Assembly: GCF_947503465.1 (NCBI RefSeq)
Contig: NZ_CANNDN010000001.1
Coordinates: forward strand, 2,438,331-2,502,330
Direction of reading: 5' to 3'
DNA from: an uncultured Tateyamaria sp.
Lineage (GTDB): Bacteria > Pseudomonadota > Alphaproteobacteria > Rhodobacterales > Rhodobacteraceae
Length of the DNA: 64,000 nt
Made by a program: the position numbers and the translations under genes
Notes under the pieces: generated by a model
The model's input: the letters and a program-made list of their open reading frames with translations, nothing else
Told to the model about the DNA's origin: nothing
The model's database searches: none
In this document: positions 19,619-29,292 of the stretch, one piece after another
Numbering within the stretch: the first letter of the stretch is position 1
How the letters are laid out: every line of letters starts with the position of its first letter

Positions 19619-20182
19619 CTAACTGGCGGGCATCGATGACACGCCGACCTGCGCGGGACGCAGCAAACGGTCGTGCAACATGAACCCTTCGGCAGACACC
19701 TGAATGATCTCGCCCGCCTTGGTGCCCGGTACGGGCGCTTCAAACATGGCTTGGTGAAGTTGGGGATCAAAGGCGTCGCCAACTTCGGGCGAGATCCGTT
19801 CGATTCCGTGTTTCTTGAATACATTGAGCAGCTCGCGCATCGTCAATTCGACACCTTCAAGCAAGGCGCCGGACACTTCACGCTGTTCATCGGTCGCGGA
19901 TTCGAGTGCGCGCTTCATGTTGTCGTAGACAGGCAGCATGTCACGCGCCAGCTTGGATCCGCCATAATTCTCGGCCTCGCGACGGTCCTTCTCGGACCGC
20001 TTGCGCGCATTCTCCGCATCCGCGAGCGCGCGCATGAAGCGGTCTTTCAATTCGTCGCGCTCAGCACGCAACTGATCGATTTCAAGCGCTTCATCATCAA
20101 TCTCTGCCATTTCATCGGCATAGACTTCTTCCTCGGCCATATCGATATCGTCGAGGAATTCGTCGTTCTTCGGCTCAGCCAT
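19619..20182 (-). CDS. grpE: GrpE, nucleotide exchange factor for DnaK
   Basis: The 187-residue protein has an acidic N-terminus and a long coiled-coil (QLRAERDELKDRFMRALADA) followed by the GrpE core ENYGGSKLARDMLPVYDNM and the beta domain ending GEIIQVSAEGFMLHDRLLRPA. It releases ADP and substrate from DnaK in the cytoplasm. It lies 3 bp downstream of hrcA, a common heat-shock pair; dnaK and dnaJ are not in the window. Confidence 0.96.
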   Translation of the reverse strand: MAEPKNDEFLDDIDMAEEEVYADEMAEIDDEALEIDQLRAERDELKDRFMRALADAENARKRSEKDRREAENYGGSKLARDMLPVYDNMKRALESATDEQREVSGALLEGVELTMRELLNVFKKHGIERISPEVGDAFDPQLHQAMFEAPVPGTKAGEIIQVSAEGFMLHDRLLRPAQVGVSSMPAS

Positions 20183-20185
20183 GTG

Positions 20186-21256
20186 TCACCTTTCATTGCG
20201 GTCCGTCAGCATCCGCCCGACCAGCTGGGCTGTGTAATCCACAATCGGAACGATCCGGCCATAATTCAGCCGCGTGGGCCCAATGACCCCGACCGCTCCG
20301 ATAATCTTTCGATCCGCGTTCATATATGGGGAAACCACCAAAGAGGAACCCGAAAGTGAGAAAAGTTTGTTCTCGGAACCAATAAAAATGCGCACACCGT
20401 CACCGTCCTGGGTCAGGTCCAAAAATTCGGCAATGTCACGCTTGCGTTCAAGGTCATCAAACAGGGATCGGATGCGATCCAGGTCTTCGGCTTCCGTCGA
20501 TTCGCCCAGCAGGTTGGAGCGACCGCGCACGATCAGGCGCTCTGGTGTATCGCCCTCCCCCTCCCACGACGCGAGGCCGCTTTCGACCAAGGCCCGTGAC
20601 AGGGCGTCAATTTCCTGACGCCGCGCCGAAATTTCCCGCTGCATGATGGTTTTCACCTCACTCAGCGTGTGCCCTTCGATCATTGCATTCAGAAAATTTG
20701 CGGCCTCGCGCATCGAAGAGGGAGTCTGCCCCGGCGGTGGCTGGAACAGGCGGTTTTCAACATGCCCATCGGCAAAGACCAGAACAACAAGTGCCTGCTC
20801 CGGACCGAGCGGCACAAAATCCAGATGCTTGATCGCCGCCTCGTGTTTCGGCGTCAGAACCAGCGATGCGCCCTGTGTCACACCCGACAGGGCCGAGCCG
20901 ACGCGATCCAGTATCCCGGCAACATCCCTTTCGTTGGACCCCAGCGTCGCGTCGATCTTCTCGCGGTCGGAATCGTCGGGAACGCCCACTTCCAACAGGC
21001 CATCCACGAACATGCGCAGGCCCATTTGGGTTGGGATACGGCCGGCACTGACATGCGGGCTGTTTAGCAGACCCATGAATTCAAGGTCCTGCATCACGTT
21101 GCGGATGGTGGCGGCGCTGACCTTTTCGCTAAAGTCGCGCGTCAGGGTGCGTGACCCTACCGGATCGCCCGAATTCAGATACCCTTCGACCACGCGGCGA
21201 AACACCTCGCGCGAGCGGTCGTTCATCTCGTCCAGCAGTTTCTGTGTGTCGGTCAT
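20186..21256 (-). CDS. hrcA: Heat-inducible transcription repressor HrcA
   Basis: The frame is open far upstream, but the family N-terminus TDTQKLLDEMNDRSREVFRR starts at the ATG at 21256, giving 356 residues. A winged-helix DNA-binding segment follows (SGDPVGSRTLTRDFSEKVSA and on to RNVMQDLE). HrcA represses groESL/dnaK-class genes through CIRCE operators. I see no CIRCE inverted repeat (TTAGCACTC-N9-GAGTGCTAA) upstream, so autoregulation through CIRCE is not supported here. It forms an operon with grpE and is divergent from rph. Confidence 0.95.
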   Translation of the reverse strand: MTDTQKLLDEMNDRSREVFRRVVEGYLNSGDPVGSRTLTRDFSEKVSAATIRNVMQDLEFMGLLNSPHVSAGRIPTQMGLRMFVDGLLEVGVPDDSDREKIDATLGSNERDVAGILDRVGSALSGVTQGASLVLTPKHEAAIKHLDFVPLGPEQALVVLVFADGHVENRLFQPPPGQTPSSMREAANFLNAMIEGHTLSEVKTIMQREISARRQEIDALSRALVESGLASWEGEGDTPERLIVRGRSNLLGESTEAEDLDRIRSLFDDLERKRDIAEFLDLTQDGDGVRIFIGSENKLFSLSGSSLVVSPYMNADRKIIGAVGVIGPTRLNYGRIVPIVDYTAQLVGRMLTDRNER

Positions 21257-21296
21257 TGTTGATAATAAAAGGGCGCGGAAATCAAAGGTCAATCGG
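21257..21296 (-). promoter_or_regulatory. Candidate hrcA-grpE promoter very close to the start codon
   Basis: On the minus strand the sequence just before hrcA contains TTGACC and an AT-rich TTTTATTATC block about 16-19 bp apart, with TATTAT ending only 4 bases before the ATG. If this is the -10 element the transcript would begin at or next to the ATG. The spacing is imperfect and the element could instead belong to an alternative sigma factor such as RpoH. Confidence 0.35.
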
Positions 21297-21355
21297 GGTT
21301 GCCAGTGGGTGTGGCACAGGGCTATCCCCACCGCATACACCAAAAAGGAAGTCAC

Positions 21356-22069
21356 ATGCGCCCCTCTGGTCGAGAACTGAACCAAATGCGGTCCGTTTCC
21401 ATCGAAACCGGCTTTACCAAACATGCCGAGGGGTCCGCCCTGATCAAAATCGGTGACACGCATGTTTTGTGCACGGCCACCATCGAAGATCGGGTACCCC
21501 CGTTCATCAAGGGCTCGGGCCTGGGCTGGGTCACGGCCGAATACGGGATGCTGCCCCGCGCGACCAACACGCGCATGCGGCGCGAAGCGGCATCGGGCAA
21601 GCAAGGTGGGCGCACGGTAGAAATTCAGCGCCTGATTGGTCGCTCCTTGCGGGCGGGGGTTGATCGCGTCGCCTTGGGCGAACGCCAGATCACCGTGGAC
21701 TGTGACGTTCTGCAGGCCGATGGCGGCACGCGCTGCGCGTCGATCACGGGCGGTTGGGTGGCGCTGCGTCTGGCCGTGAACAAGCTGATGCAAGCCGGTG
21801 ATGTCGTAACCGATCCGCTTGTGTCCCCCGTTGCCGCGATCAGTTGCGGCATCTATGCGGGTCAGCCCGTGCTGGACCTGGACTATCCCGAAGACAGCGA
21901 AGCAGGTGTAGACGGCAATTTTATCATGACCGGCGACAAACAACTGATCGAAGTCCAGATGAGCGCCGAGGGTGCCACATTCAGCCGCGATCAAATGAAC
22001 GCCTTGATGGACCTTGCAGACAAGGGCGTTTCCGAACTTGTCGAAGCGCAATTGGCGGCATCTGCATGA
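21356..22069 (+). CDS. rph: Ribonuclease PH
   Basis: Starting from the ATG at 21356, after AAAAAGGAAG, the 237-residue product reads [20 protein letters not shown], the family N-terminus. Later motifs include [18 protein letters not shown] and [15 protein letters not shown] segments ([15 protein letters not shown]). RNase PH trims the 3' ends of tRNA precursors phosphorolytically. It is the first gene of rph-rdgB-hemW; its stop overlaps the rdgB start as ATGA. Confidence 0.95.
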   Translation: MRPSGRELNQMRSVSIETGFTKHAEGSALIKIGDTHVLCTATIEDRVPPFIKGSGLGWVTAEYGMLPRATNTRMRREAASGKQGGRTVEIQRLIGRSLRAGVDRVALGERQITVDCDVLQADGGTRCASITGGWVALRLAVNKLMQAGDVVTDPLVSPVAAISCGIYAGQPVLDLDYPEDSEAGVDGNFIMTGDKQLIEVQMSAEGATFSRDQMNALMDLADKGVSELVEAQLAASA

Positions 22070-22677
22070 CACGCAAGTTCGACGGCGACCGTATCCTTGT
22101 CGCGACGCACAACGCGGGCAAGTTGGAAGAGATGGAGCAATTGTTCCAGCCCTTTGGCGTCACCGTTGTCGGCGCGGCAGAGTTGAAGTTGCCCGAGCCG
22201 GAAGAAACCGAAACCACCTTTGTCGGGAATGCGCGGATCAAGGCGCACGCGGCTGCAACAGCAACTGGCATGCCGGCCCTGGCCGACGATTCCGGGATCG
22301 AGGTGGATGGCCTGGGCGGTGAACCCGGTGTCTACACCGCGGACTGGGCCGAAACCCCGAACGGCCGCGATTTCATGATGGCGATGACCCGCACCCACAC
22401 GGAGCTTGTCAAACGGGAGGCAGTGCAGCCCTGGACCGCGCGATTTTGTTCGACCCTGGTCCTGGCCTGGCCCGACGGTCATGACGAAGTGTTCGCGGGC
22501 ACGGTGGAAGGCACGCTTGTTTGGCCTGTGCGCGGGCAGCTGGGCCATGGGTATGATCCAATGTTCCAACCGATCGGGCGTGAACACACCTTTGCAGAAA
22601 TGTCGGCCGACGACAAAAATGCGATCAGCCACCGTGCAGACAGCTTCAAGAAACTGATCGCTGGCTGTTTTGGCTGA
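22066..22677 (+). CDS. rdgB: RdgB/HAM1 non-canonical purine NTP pyrophosphatase
   Basis: The ATG at 22066 lies in the ATGA overlap with rph and gives 203 residues starting [20 protein letters not shown]. THNxGK is the substrate-binding motif of the HAM1/RdgB family. [20 protein letters not shown] holds the metal and catalytic residues. The enzyme hydrolyses dITP, ITP and XTP to monophosphates, keeping inosine and xanthosine out of nucleic acids. It overlaps hemW by 8 bp. Confidence 0.95.
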   Translation: MTRKFDGDRILVATHNAGKLEEMEQLFQPFGVTVVGAAELKLPEPEETETTFVGNARIKAHAAATATGMPALADDSGIEVDGLGGEPGVYTADWAETPNGRDFMMAMTRTHTELVKREAVQPWTARFCSTLVLAWPDGHDEVFAGTVEGTLVWPVRGQLGHGYDPMFQPIGREHTFAEMSADDKNAISHRADSFKKLIAGCFG

Positions 22678-23815
22678 GGACTGGGAAGCAGGCGGCTTCG
22701 GGCTGTATGTCCACTGGCCGTTTTGCGCTGCCAAATGTCCGTATTGTGATTTCAACAGCCACGTCTCTCAAAGCGTTGACCACGACGCGTGGTGCGCCGC
22801 ACTGGTGGCCGAGGTTGAGCGCGTTGGCGCGTTGACCAAGGGTCGTGTTCTGCGCTCGGTCTTCTTTGGCGGCGGAACACCCAGCCTTATGGCCCCTGCG
22901 ACGACAGGCGCAATACTGGACGCCGTTGCCCGCACATGGCCCATCGCAAATGATATGGAGGTGACGCTGGAAGCGAACCCCACTTCCGTCGAAGCGCGCA
23001 AATTCGCGGCGTTCAAGACCGCCGGGATAAACCGCGTTTCCATGGGTATACAGGCGCTGAACGATCCAGACCTTAGATCCCTGGGTCGCTTGCACACTGC
23101 AGCCGAAGGTTTAGCCGCGTTCGAAGTCGCCCGGTCCGTGTTTGACCGTGTCAGCTTTGATTTGATGTATGGGCGACAAGATCAGTCTTTGATCCAATGG
23201 GAAAGCGAGCTGCATCAGGCGCTTGAGCGTGATCTGGATCACGTGTCCCTGTACCAACTGACGATCGAGCCGGGCACTGCATTCGGTGACAGGTACAGTC
23301 GTGGAAAAATGCGCGGGCTTCCCGATGATGACCTTTCGGCAGACATGTATACGCTGACCCAGGATATCTGTGCGGCCCACAACATGCCGCGATACGAAGT
23401 GTCCAACCACGCGAAAGACGGCGCAGAGTCGCGGCACAATCTGATCTACTGGCGGTACGGGGACTATGCCGGTATTGGCCCCGGAGCACATGGGCGATTG
23501 ACCCTGGATGGCACACGGGTCGCAACAGAGCAGTGGCGCATGCCCGCCGCTTGGCTTTCCGGTGACAGCCGCGAAACAACCGAAACCCTGTCGTCAAATG
23601 ATCAGGCTGTCGAGTTTCTACTGATGGGCCTGCGCCTTGCCGAGGGCGTGGACCTGAACCGGTACGCGGCGCTTGCCGGGCAGCCGTTGGACAAGCGCCG
23701 TTTGAACGAACTGGCGGAAATGAATCTGATTACCCATCAGGAAGGTCAATTATCTGTTACAAATCAAGGATTTAGCTTGTTGAATGCAATCTTGCGCGTT
23801 CTGCTCGATCCCTAG
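22670..23815 (+). CDS. hemW: HemW, radical SAM haem chaperone (coproporphyrinogen oxidase-like)
   Basis: Translation most likely starts at the TTG at 22670, overlapping the rdgB stop as TTGGCTGA. The 381-residue protein has the radical SAM motif CAAKCPYCDFNSH, i.e. CxxxCxxC, near residue 18, then VFFGGGTPSLM and a C-terminal HemW domain. The family is now regarded as a haem-binding chaperone for respiratory enzymes, not an active HemN: the extra Cys found in HemN after CxxxCxxC is absent (DFNSH follows). Its stop TAG shares CTAG with the convergent parB. Confidence 0.92.
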   Translation: MAEDWEAGGFGLYVHWPFCAAKCPYCDFNSHVSQSVDHDAWCAALVAEVERVGALTKGRVLRSVFFGGGTPSLMAPATTGAILDAVARTWPIANDMEVTLEANPTSVEARKFAAFKTAGINRVSMGIQALNDPDLRSLGRLHTAAEGLAAFEVARSVFDRVSFDLMYGRQDQSLIQWESELHQALERDLDHVSLYQLTIEPGTAFGDRYSRGKMRGLPDDDLSADMYTLTQDICAAHNMPRYEVSNHAKDGAESRHNLIYWRYGDYAGIGPGAHGRLTLDGTRVATEQWRMPAAWLSGDSRETTETLSSNDQAVEFLLMGLRLAEGVDLNRYAALAGQPLDKRRLNELAEMNLITHQEGQLSVTNQGFSLLNAILRVLLDP

Positions 23816-24702
23816 CTGGCGCTAAGGCGGCGACACAGATCGTCCAGCTGATCCAATGTTTCGTATTGCAATGTCAGCGTCCCCGCCTCGCCATCCGGCT
23901 TGTGGGAAAGTGTCACCTTTACCCCGGTTGCTGCAGACAGATCATCTTCCAATGCCCGCGTATCGGCGTCTTTTTGCGCCGCGCTGCGTTTTTCCGAACC
24001 TGTAAAGATGTTTTTTCCAACGTCACCCGACGACTTCTTGACCAATGCTTCGGTCGCGCGCACAGACAGGTTTCCCGCGATCACTTTCTTTGCAAGCGCC
24101 AGAGGATCGTCGGCGGTGATAAGCGCTCGGGCATGTCCAGCGCTCAACGATCCATCAATAACAAACCCCTGCACACTTTCGGGCAGGTGCAGCAGGCGCA
24201 GCAGGTTGGCGATGTGGCTACGCGATTTGCCCAGCGCTTCGGCCATCTTCTCCTGCGTGTGGCCGAAGCGGTCCATCAACTGCTTATAGCCGGCCGCCTC
24301 TTCCATCGGGTTCAGATCGGCGCGCTGGATGTTTTCGATGATCGCGACTTCCAACACTTCGGCGTCGGAAAAGTCGCGGACCAGGACAGGCAGGTCGTGC
24401 AGTTGCGCCTGCTGCGCGGCGCGCCACCGACGTTCACCCGCCACAATCTCGTAGTCATCACCAATGGGCCGCACGATCAACGGCTGGAGGACACCCTTTT
24501 CCTTGATCGACGCCACCAGGTCCTCAAGCGGTCCGGCCTCGAATTGGCGGCGCGGCTGGTTCGGGTTCGGCTTGATCTTTTCAATCGGTATGCGCTGTTC
24601 TCCGGCCCCCGGTGTCGTCGTCGTCGCAACAGGCTCCGCGACATCTGCCATGAGGGCAGACAATCCTCGGCCCAATCCCCGCTTCTTTTCGTTGCTCGCC
24701 AT
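23812..24702 (-). CDS. parB: Chromosome partitioning protein ParB
   Basis: The chosen ATG at 24702 gives 296 residues, starting ASNEKKRGLGRGLSALMADV, the typical ParB N-terminus. The CTPase/clamp motif GERRWRAAQQAQL lies near residue 90, and the helix-turn-helix segment MAEALGKSRSHIANLLRLLH follows. ParB loads on parS sites and spreads as a CTP-dependent clamp. Two perfect parS sites lie 1.4 kb and 3.3 kb upstream. The start is one base past the parA stop, so the genes are co-transcribed. Confidence 0.96.
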   Translation of the reverse strand: MASNEKKRGLGRGLSALMADVAEPVATTTTPGAGEQRIPIEKIKPNPNQPRRQFEAGPLEDLVASIKEKGVLQPLIVRPIGDDYEIVAGERRWRAAQQAQLHDLPVLVRDFSDAEVLEVAIIENIQRADLNPMEEAAGYKQLMDRFGHTQEKMAEALGKSRSHIANLLRLLHLPESVQGFVIDGSLSAGHARALITADDPLALAKKVIAGNLSVRATEALVKKSSGDVGKNIFTGSEKRSAAQKDADTRALEDDLSAATGVKVTLSHKPDGEAGTLTLQYETLDQLDDLCRRLSAS

Positions 24703-24703
24703 A

Positions 24704-25513
24704 TCAGGCCCCCATTGCTGCATTGTTGGCAACCAGCTCTTTCGCTAGGTCACGATAGGCCACAGCGCCTTTTGATGCCGTGTCGTAGGACAGAACGGGC
24801 ATAGCAAAGGACGGCGCCTCACTGACCCTCACATTTCGCGGGATCCGCGTTTTGAATACGATGTCACCCAGATTGTCGCGTGCGTCTTGTTCCACTTGCT
24901 GCGACAGGTTGTTTCGTGCGTCGTGCATCGTCAACACGACGCCTTCGATCCGCAAGTCCGGATTCCCGTTTTGGCGTACCTCACGCACCGTCAACATAAG
25001 CTGTGACAGCCCCTCCAACGCAAAAAACTCACTCTGAAGCGGAACAAGCACTGAATGTGACGCGATCATCGCGTTCACGGTCAAAAGGTTCAATGACGGC
25101 GGACAGTCAATCAGGATATAATCGAACGCATAGGCGTCCATATCCGTCTGCCGCAACGCATCATGCAGCAAAAAACTGCGCTTTTCATTCGAGATCAGCT
25201 CGATATCGGCCGAACTGAGGTCAACGGTCGCCGGAACAATGGCCAGGTCATCGATGTCTGTCGCAAGAATGACGTCTTTCAGCGCAATGTCATCCAGTAG
25301 AAGATCGTAGGTTGTCTTCTCCCGGTCGCTCATTTCGATCCCCAGACCGGTCGATGCATTCCCTTGCGGATCCAGATCAACCACCAGAACGCGATTACCA
25401 AGTTCGACAAGCGCGGCGGCAAGGTTGATTGTGGTTGTGGTTTTGCCCACCCCACCCTTTTGATTCACAATGGAAATGATCTTGGGCCCAGGTGGGCGCG
25501 TCGGGTCAGACAC
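24704..25513 (-). CDS. parA: Chromosome partitioning ATPase ParA
   Basis: I take the GTG at 25513 as the start, because it overlaps the rsmG stop as GTGTCTGA and gives a standard 269-residue ParA (SDPTRPPGPKIISIVNQKGG). The deviant Walker A KGGVGKTTTT follows directly, and Walker A' (VLVVDLDPQGNAST) after it. It forms nucleotide-dependent DNA gradients that move ParB-parS complexes at segregation. The frame is open 78 codons further upstream within rsmG, but that stretch lacks family similarity. Confidence 0.95.
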   Translation of the reverse strand: MSDPTRPPGPKIISIVNQKGGVGKTTTTINLAAALVELGNRVLVVDLDPQGNASTGLGIEMSDREKTTYDLLLDDIALKDVILATDIDDLAIVPATVDLSSADIELISNEKRSFLLHDALRQTDMDAYAFDYILIDCPPSLNLLTVNAMIASHSVLVPLQSEFFALEGLSQLMLTVREVRQNGNPDLRIEGVVLTMHDARNNLSQQVEQDARDNLGDIVFKTRIPRNVRVSEAPSFAMPVLSYDTASKGAVAYRDLAKELVANNAAMGA

Positions 25514-26114
25514 GCGTGATATCCTTGATTTTGAGGACAACTGCTTCGGTGTTTGTTTTACTTGGCAATGCTTCATATGAAAACCGCCAGTTTTCTTCTG
25601 CAGCCTTGACTTCGCCCTGCCATTGCATCCCCTTCTGGAACAGGCAAATGCCGCCGGTCGCAAGATGCCGTTCTGCATGCCCCAGCAGATCACCAAGCGG
25701 CGCAAGCGCCCGGGCAGAAATGGTTTGCGCATCAAGCGGTGGCACATCCTCGATCCGCTGGGCGATAACCGTCATGGGAAGATCAAGCTGACGGGCACAT
25801 GTGCGCAGGAATGCAGCCTTGCGCTGATCGCTTTCTACCAGCACGACATTGGCACCGCTTTCTGTCGCATGTGCTAGAATGGCCACCACAACGCCAGGCA
25901 TACCGCCGCCCGACCCCAAATCAGCCCACCGTCCAGTGCGCCTGGTGTATACCTGCGCGCTGTCCCATATATGCCTGACGTCCATGTCCTCCAGCGTCGA
26001 TTTGGCCACTAGATTGATCTTGGGCGTCCATTTGCGAACCAAATCCGCGTATGCTTGCAGTTTGTCCAATGTTTCACGTGAAACATCGTCGTCCCACCAG
26101 TCCGGAGCGCGCAT
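25506..26114 (-). CDS. rsmG: 16S rRNA (guanine-527-N7) methyltransferase RsmG
   Basis: The ATG at 26114 overlaps the mnmG stop by one base (TGATG) and gives 202 residues; a TTG one codon earlier is possible. The RsmG hallmarks are the N-terminal VSRETLDKLQAYADLVRKW and the SAM-binding loop WADLGSGGGMPGVVVAIL. The VSRET codons coincide with a perfect parS site. The enzyme methylates G527 of 16S rRNA (loss gives low-level streptomycin resistance in many species). Operon: mnmE-mnmG-rsmG-parA-parB. Confidence 0.95.
   Translation of the reverse strand: MRAPDWWDDDVSRETLDKLQAYADLVRKWTPKINLVAKSTLEDMDVRHIWDSAQVYTRRTGRWADLGSGGGMPGVVVAILAHATESGANVVLVESDQRKAAFLRTCARQLDLPMTVIAQRIEDVPPLDAQTISARALAPLGDLLGHAERHLATGGICLFQKGMQWQGEVKAAEENWRFSYEALPSKTNTEAVVLKIKDITRV
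26070..26085. other. parS site 1, inside rsmG
   Basis: The 16-mer TGTTTCACGTGAAACA is a perfect palindrome and an exact match to the consensus parS of chromosomal ParB. It lies within the 5' part of rsmG and encodes part of VSRET. The palindrome extends one base on each side, to 18 bp. Confidence 0.93.
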
Positions 26115-27982
26115 CAAGCCGACTTCTTTTCCAGAAACCGTATACGCCCGAGGATCAAGGCAAGCGCGGCCGGTGTCATCCCATCGATACGTGCCGCTTG
26201 AGCCAGGTCAGACGGCTGAACGCGCGTCAGCTTGGCTTGCAGCTCAGCGGACAGCCCGGAGATGCCGACATAATTGAAGTCTGCCGGTATTTTCAGCTGC
26301 TCGTCTTTCCGCAGCCTTTCAACATCCTTTTGCTGCCGCGCGATGTAATTGGCATAAAGAGCATCTCGCACCACCTGATCCGTGATGTCTGGCGCAAAGC
26401 TGGACACTTCGGGCACCAGCGCGGCCACATGTTCAAACGTGACATCCGGGAACGCCAGCAGCTGAAAAGGTGTTCTTTTGGTCCCGTCCTGATTGATCCG
26501 AATACCATGTGCAGCGATCTGCTTTGGCGTGAACTGCTCGGCCTTCATAAGGTCACGGACCTTTAAAAGACTTTTCTGCTTCTTCGCAAACGCGGTCATG
26601 CGTTCATCGGATACGCAACCCAAGTCACGTCCCATTTGCGTCAATCGCTGATCTGCGTTGTCAGCCCGCAGAGACAGGCGAAATTCTGCGCGCGAGGTGA
26701 ACATGCGATACGGCTCTGTCACGCCCCGCGTGGTGAGGTCATCAATCATCACACCGATATAGCTTTGATCGCGCCGAAACTGCACCGGTTCGCCCGACAC
26801 AGCAGCACGCGCGGCGTTCAAACCAGCCACCAATCCTTGGGCCGCCGCCTCTTCATACCCGGTGGTGCCGTTGATCTGTCCGGCCAGGAACAAGCCCGGC
26901 ACATCCCGTACCGACAAATCCGAACCCAATGCGCGCGGGTCCACGTAGTCATACTCGATAGCATATCCGGGCTGCAGAATCCTTGCCTGCTCCAACCCAG
27001 CCATGGACTGGACATAGCCGACCTGCACATCTTCTGGCAGCGAGGTGGAAATACCGTTTGGGTACACCGTGTGATCCGCTAATCCTTCAGGCTCGAGGAA
27101 GACCTGATGCGAGTCCTTATCCGCAAAGCGGACGATTTTATCCTCGATCGATGGGCAGTACCTGGGACCGACGCCCTCGATATGGCCGCCATACATGGCA
27201 GAACGATCGAGGTTCTTGCGAATGATGTCGTGGGTCCGCGCGTTGGTGTGCGTGATACCACAGGCAATCTGTCGCAAGGGCGCAGCCTTGGACATAAAGG
27301 AAAACAGCGACGGATCCACGTCCGCTTCCTGATGGTCCAAAACATCCCAATTGATTGTGCGGCCGTCCAAACGTGGCGGCGTACCGGTTTTCAGGCGGCC
27401 CATGGGCAGTGCAAAGCCATCGATCCTATCCGCCAAGGGAACCGAAGCACCGTCACCCATGCGTCCACCCGAATAGGAAACATCGCCGATATGAATCACG
27501 CCACGCAAGAACGTACCAGTGGTCAGGATCACGGATGCGGCGTTGATCTCCGAACCATCACGCAAAATCACGCCGCCAACCCGGTCGCCATCCATGGCGA
27601 AATCCGTCACCTCTCCCTCGATCACGGTCAGGTTTGGCGTGCGCTGGATTAATTCCAACATTGTGCTTTGATAGATGGCACGGTCCGATTGCGTACGGGG
27701 GCCTTGTACAGCAGGTCCTTTGCGCCGATTCAAAAGCCGGAACTGAATTCCTGATGCGTCGGCAACCCGACCCATAATTCCGTCCATCGCGTCGATTTCA
27801 CGAACCAGATGTCCCTTGCCCAAGCCGCCAATTGCAGGATTGCAGGACATGATTCCGATATCTGCCAGTTTCATGGTAACAAGCGCAATTGAGGCACCCA
27901 TACGTGCAGCGGCGTGCGCAGCTTCGGTGCCCGCATGCCCACCGCCAATGACAACAACATCAAAATGTTTCACGTGAAACAC
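26114..27982 (-). CDS. mnmG: tRNA uridine 5-carboxymethylaminomethyl modification enzyme MnmG (GidA)
   Basis: The GTG at 27982 starts a 622-residue protein whose first codons ([20 protein letters not shown]) combine a parS site with the FAD-binding GxGxxG fold. Other family signatures are [20 protein letters not shown] and [11 protein letters not shown]. With MnmE it installs the cmnm5 group on U34 of tRNAs. The length is normal. It lies 4 bp after mnmE and runs into rsmG with a one-base overlap. Confidence 0.97.
   Translation of the reverse strand: MFHVKHFDVVVIGGGHAGTEAAHAAARMGASIALVTMKLADIGIMSCNPAIGGLGKGHLVREIDAMDGIMGRVADASGIQFRLLNRRKGPAVQGPRTQSDRAIYQSTMLELIQRTPNLTVIEGEVTDFAMDGDRVGGVILRDGSEINAASVILTTGTFLRGVIHIGDVSYSGGRMGDGASVPLADRIDGFALPMGRLKTGTPPRLDGRTINWDVLDHQEADVDPSLFSFMSKAAPLRQIACGITHTNARTHDIIRKNLDRSAMYGGHIEGVGPRYCPSIEDKIVRFADKDSHQVFLEPEGLADHTVYPNGISTSLPEDVQVGYVQSMAGLEQARILQPGYAIEYDYVDPRALGSDLSVRDVPGLFLAGQINGTTGYEEAAAQGLVAGLNAARAAVSGEPVQFRRDQSYIGVMIDDLTTRGVTEPYRMFTSRAEFRLSLRADNADQRLTQMGRDLGCVSDERMTAFAKKQKSLLKVRDLMKAEQFTPKQIAAHGIRINQDGTKRTPFQLLAFPDVTFEHVAALVPEVSSFAPDITDQVVRDALYANYIARQQKDVERLRKDEQLKIPADFNYVGISGLSAELQAKLTRVQPSDLAQAARIDGMTPAALALILGRIRFLEKKSA
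27966..27981. other. parS site 2, at the mnmG start
   Basis: A second exact TGTTTCACGTGAAACA lies one base inside the mnmG start codon and encodes FHVKH. It is 1.9 kb from the first copy and about 3.2 kb from the candidate oriC. Confidence 0.93.
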
Positions 27983-27986
27983 TCCA

Positions 27987-29270
27987 TCATTTCCCTAGAC
28001 AAAAGCTGGAAAAGATCTCGTCCAACAAGTTTTCGACGTCTACGCGCCCAACGACAGCTTCCAAAGATCGAATCGCAGCGCGCATTTCCTCTGCTGCAAT
28101 ATCATAGTGCTCCGGACCGTCACCCACCAACTCAACCGCGGACTTGAGAACACCCACAGCCTGCTCCATCGCGGCACGATGCCGTTCATGCGTTGCCAGG
28201 CCGGCTGACTGACTGCGCTGGACCAATGCTTGGGTGACTTCCGTGATCAAAGCGTCCACGCCGGCGCCGGTTGAACCGGATACCGAAGGAATATCATCCG
28301 ATCGCAAGTCTGCCTTGGGCGCACGAATAACATCCCCCGGCTTGATTGACACGCCCAGCGACTCATTGGGTTCAACCAGGAAAATCCTGAGGTCAGCCAA
28401 CTCAGCCCGTGCAAGTGCGCGCGCAATTCCCTCGGCTTCTACCTCATCCGTAGATTCTCTCAACCCCGCTGTATCCAAAAGCGTTACCGGCAATCCATCC
28501 AGGTCCATGCGAACCTCAATCACGTCACGGGTGGTTCCGGCCTTGGCGGACGTAATCGCAGCATCCCGCCGCGCCAATGCATTCAATAAGGTGGACTTAC
28601 CTGCATTGGGGGCGCCGACTATGGCCACTTCAAACCCTGTCCGGATACGTTCCGCCACTGCAAACCCGTTGAGTTGACTACCGATGTCATCCACAACACC
28701 AGACAACAAGGACTGAACTTCCGGCGTTACATCCACGGGAACGTCTTCGTCGGCGAAGTCGATCGTCACTTCGATCAACGCCGCCGCACGGATCAATTGG
28801 CTCCGCCAGTTTTCGATGCGTTGGCCCAGTTCACCCGACACAGTTCTCAATGCCTGTTGTCGTTGCGCTTCCGTCTCTGCCTCGATGAGATCACCCAAGC
28901 CTTCGACCTGAGCCAGATCCATCTTGTTGTTTTCAAGCGCCCTGCGGGTAAACTCCCCCGGCTCAGCCATTCGTGCACCACATGTCCCAAGTTCGCGTAG
29001 CACAGCCGACACAACGGCGATGCTGCCGTGCAAATGCAGTTCCACGACATCTTCGCCGGTAAAGCTGGCTGGTTGATCGAATGTCAGCACCAGCGCATGG
29101 TCCAACACCTTACCATCCGCGCCCCGCAAGACGCGGGTGGCAGCGCGTTTCGCCGTTGGGATATCGCCGCACAGCTGTCGTGCAGCGATCTTGGCGCCAG
29201 GCCCGGATATGCGAATGACTGCAACGCCAGCCCGACCCTGCGCGGTGGCGAGGGCAAAGATCGTGTCCAT
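27987..29270 (-). CDS. mnmE: tRNA modification GTPase MnmE (TrmE)
   Basis: The 427-residue protein starts [20 protein letters not shown], the family N-terminus with the folate-binding domain. The G domain lies from about residue 215 (P-loop [15 protein letters not shown]3 DTAGLRE). The protein ends FCLGK, where the conserved C-terminal Cys of the C(I/L/V)GK motif is present. It pairs with MnmG, the gene immediately downstream. Confidence 0.97.
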   Translation of the reverse strand: MDTIFALATAQGRAGVAVIRISGPGAKIAARQLCGDIPTAKRAATRVLRGADGKVLDHALVLTFDQPASFTGEDVVELHLHGSIAVVSAVLRELGTCGARMAEPGEFTRRALENNKMDLAQVEGLGDLIEAETEAQRQQALRTVSGELGQRIENWRSQLIRAAALIEVTIDFADEDVPVDVTPEVQSLLSGVVDDIGSQLNGFAVAERIRTGFEVAIVGAPNAGKSTLLNALARRDAAITSAKAGTTRDVIEVRMDLDGLPVTLLDTAGLRESTDEVEAEGIARALARAELADLRIFLVEPNESLGVSIKPGDVIRAPKADLRSDDIPSVSGSTGAGVDALITEVTQALVQRSQSAGLATHERHRAAMEQAVGVLKSAVELVGDGPEHYDIAAEEMRAAIRSLEAVVGRVDVENLLDEIFSSFCLGK

Positions 29271-29292
29271 CCCTCTTCCTCCGGCTGATGGA

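Noticed and set aside
21257..21355. CIRCE operator for HrcA
   Set aside because: No TTAGCACTC-N9-GAGTGCTAA or close variant is present in the hrcA-rph spacer.
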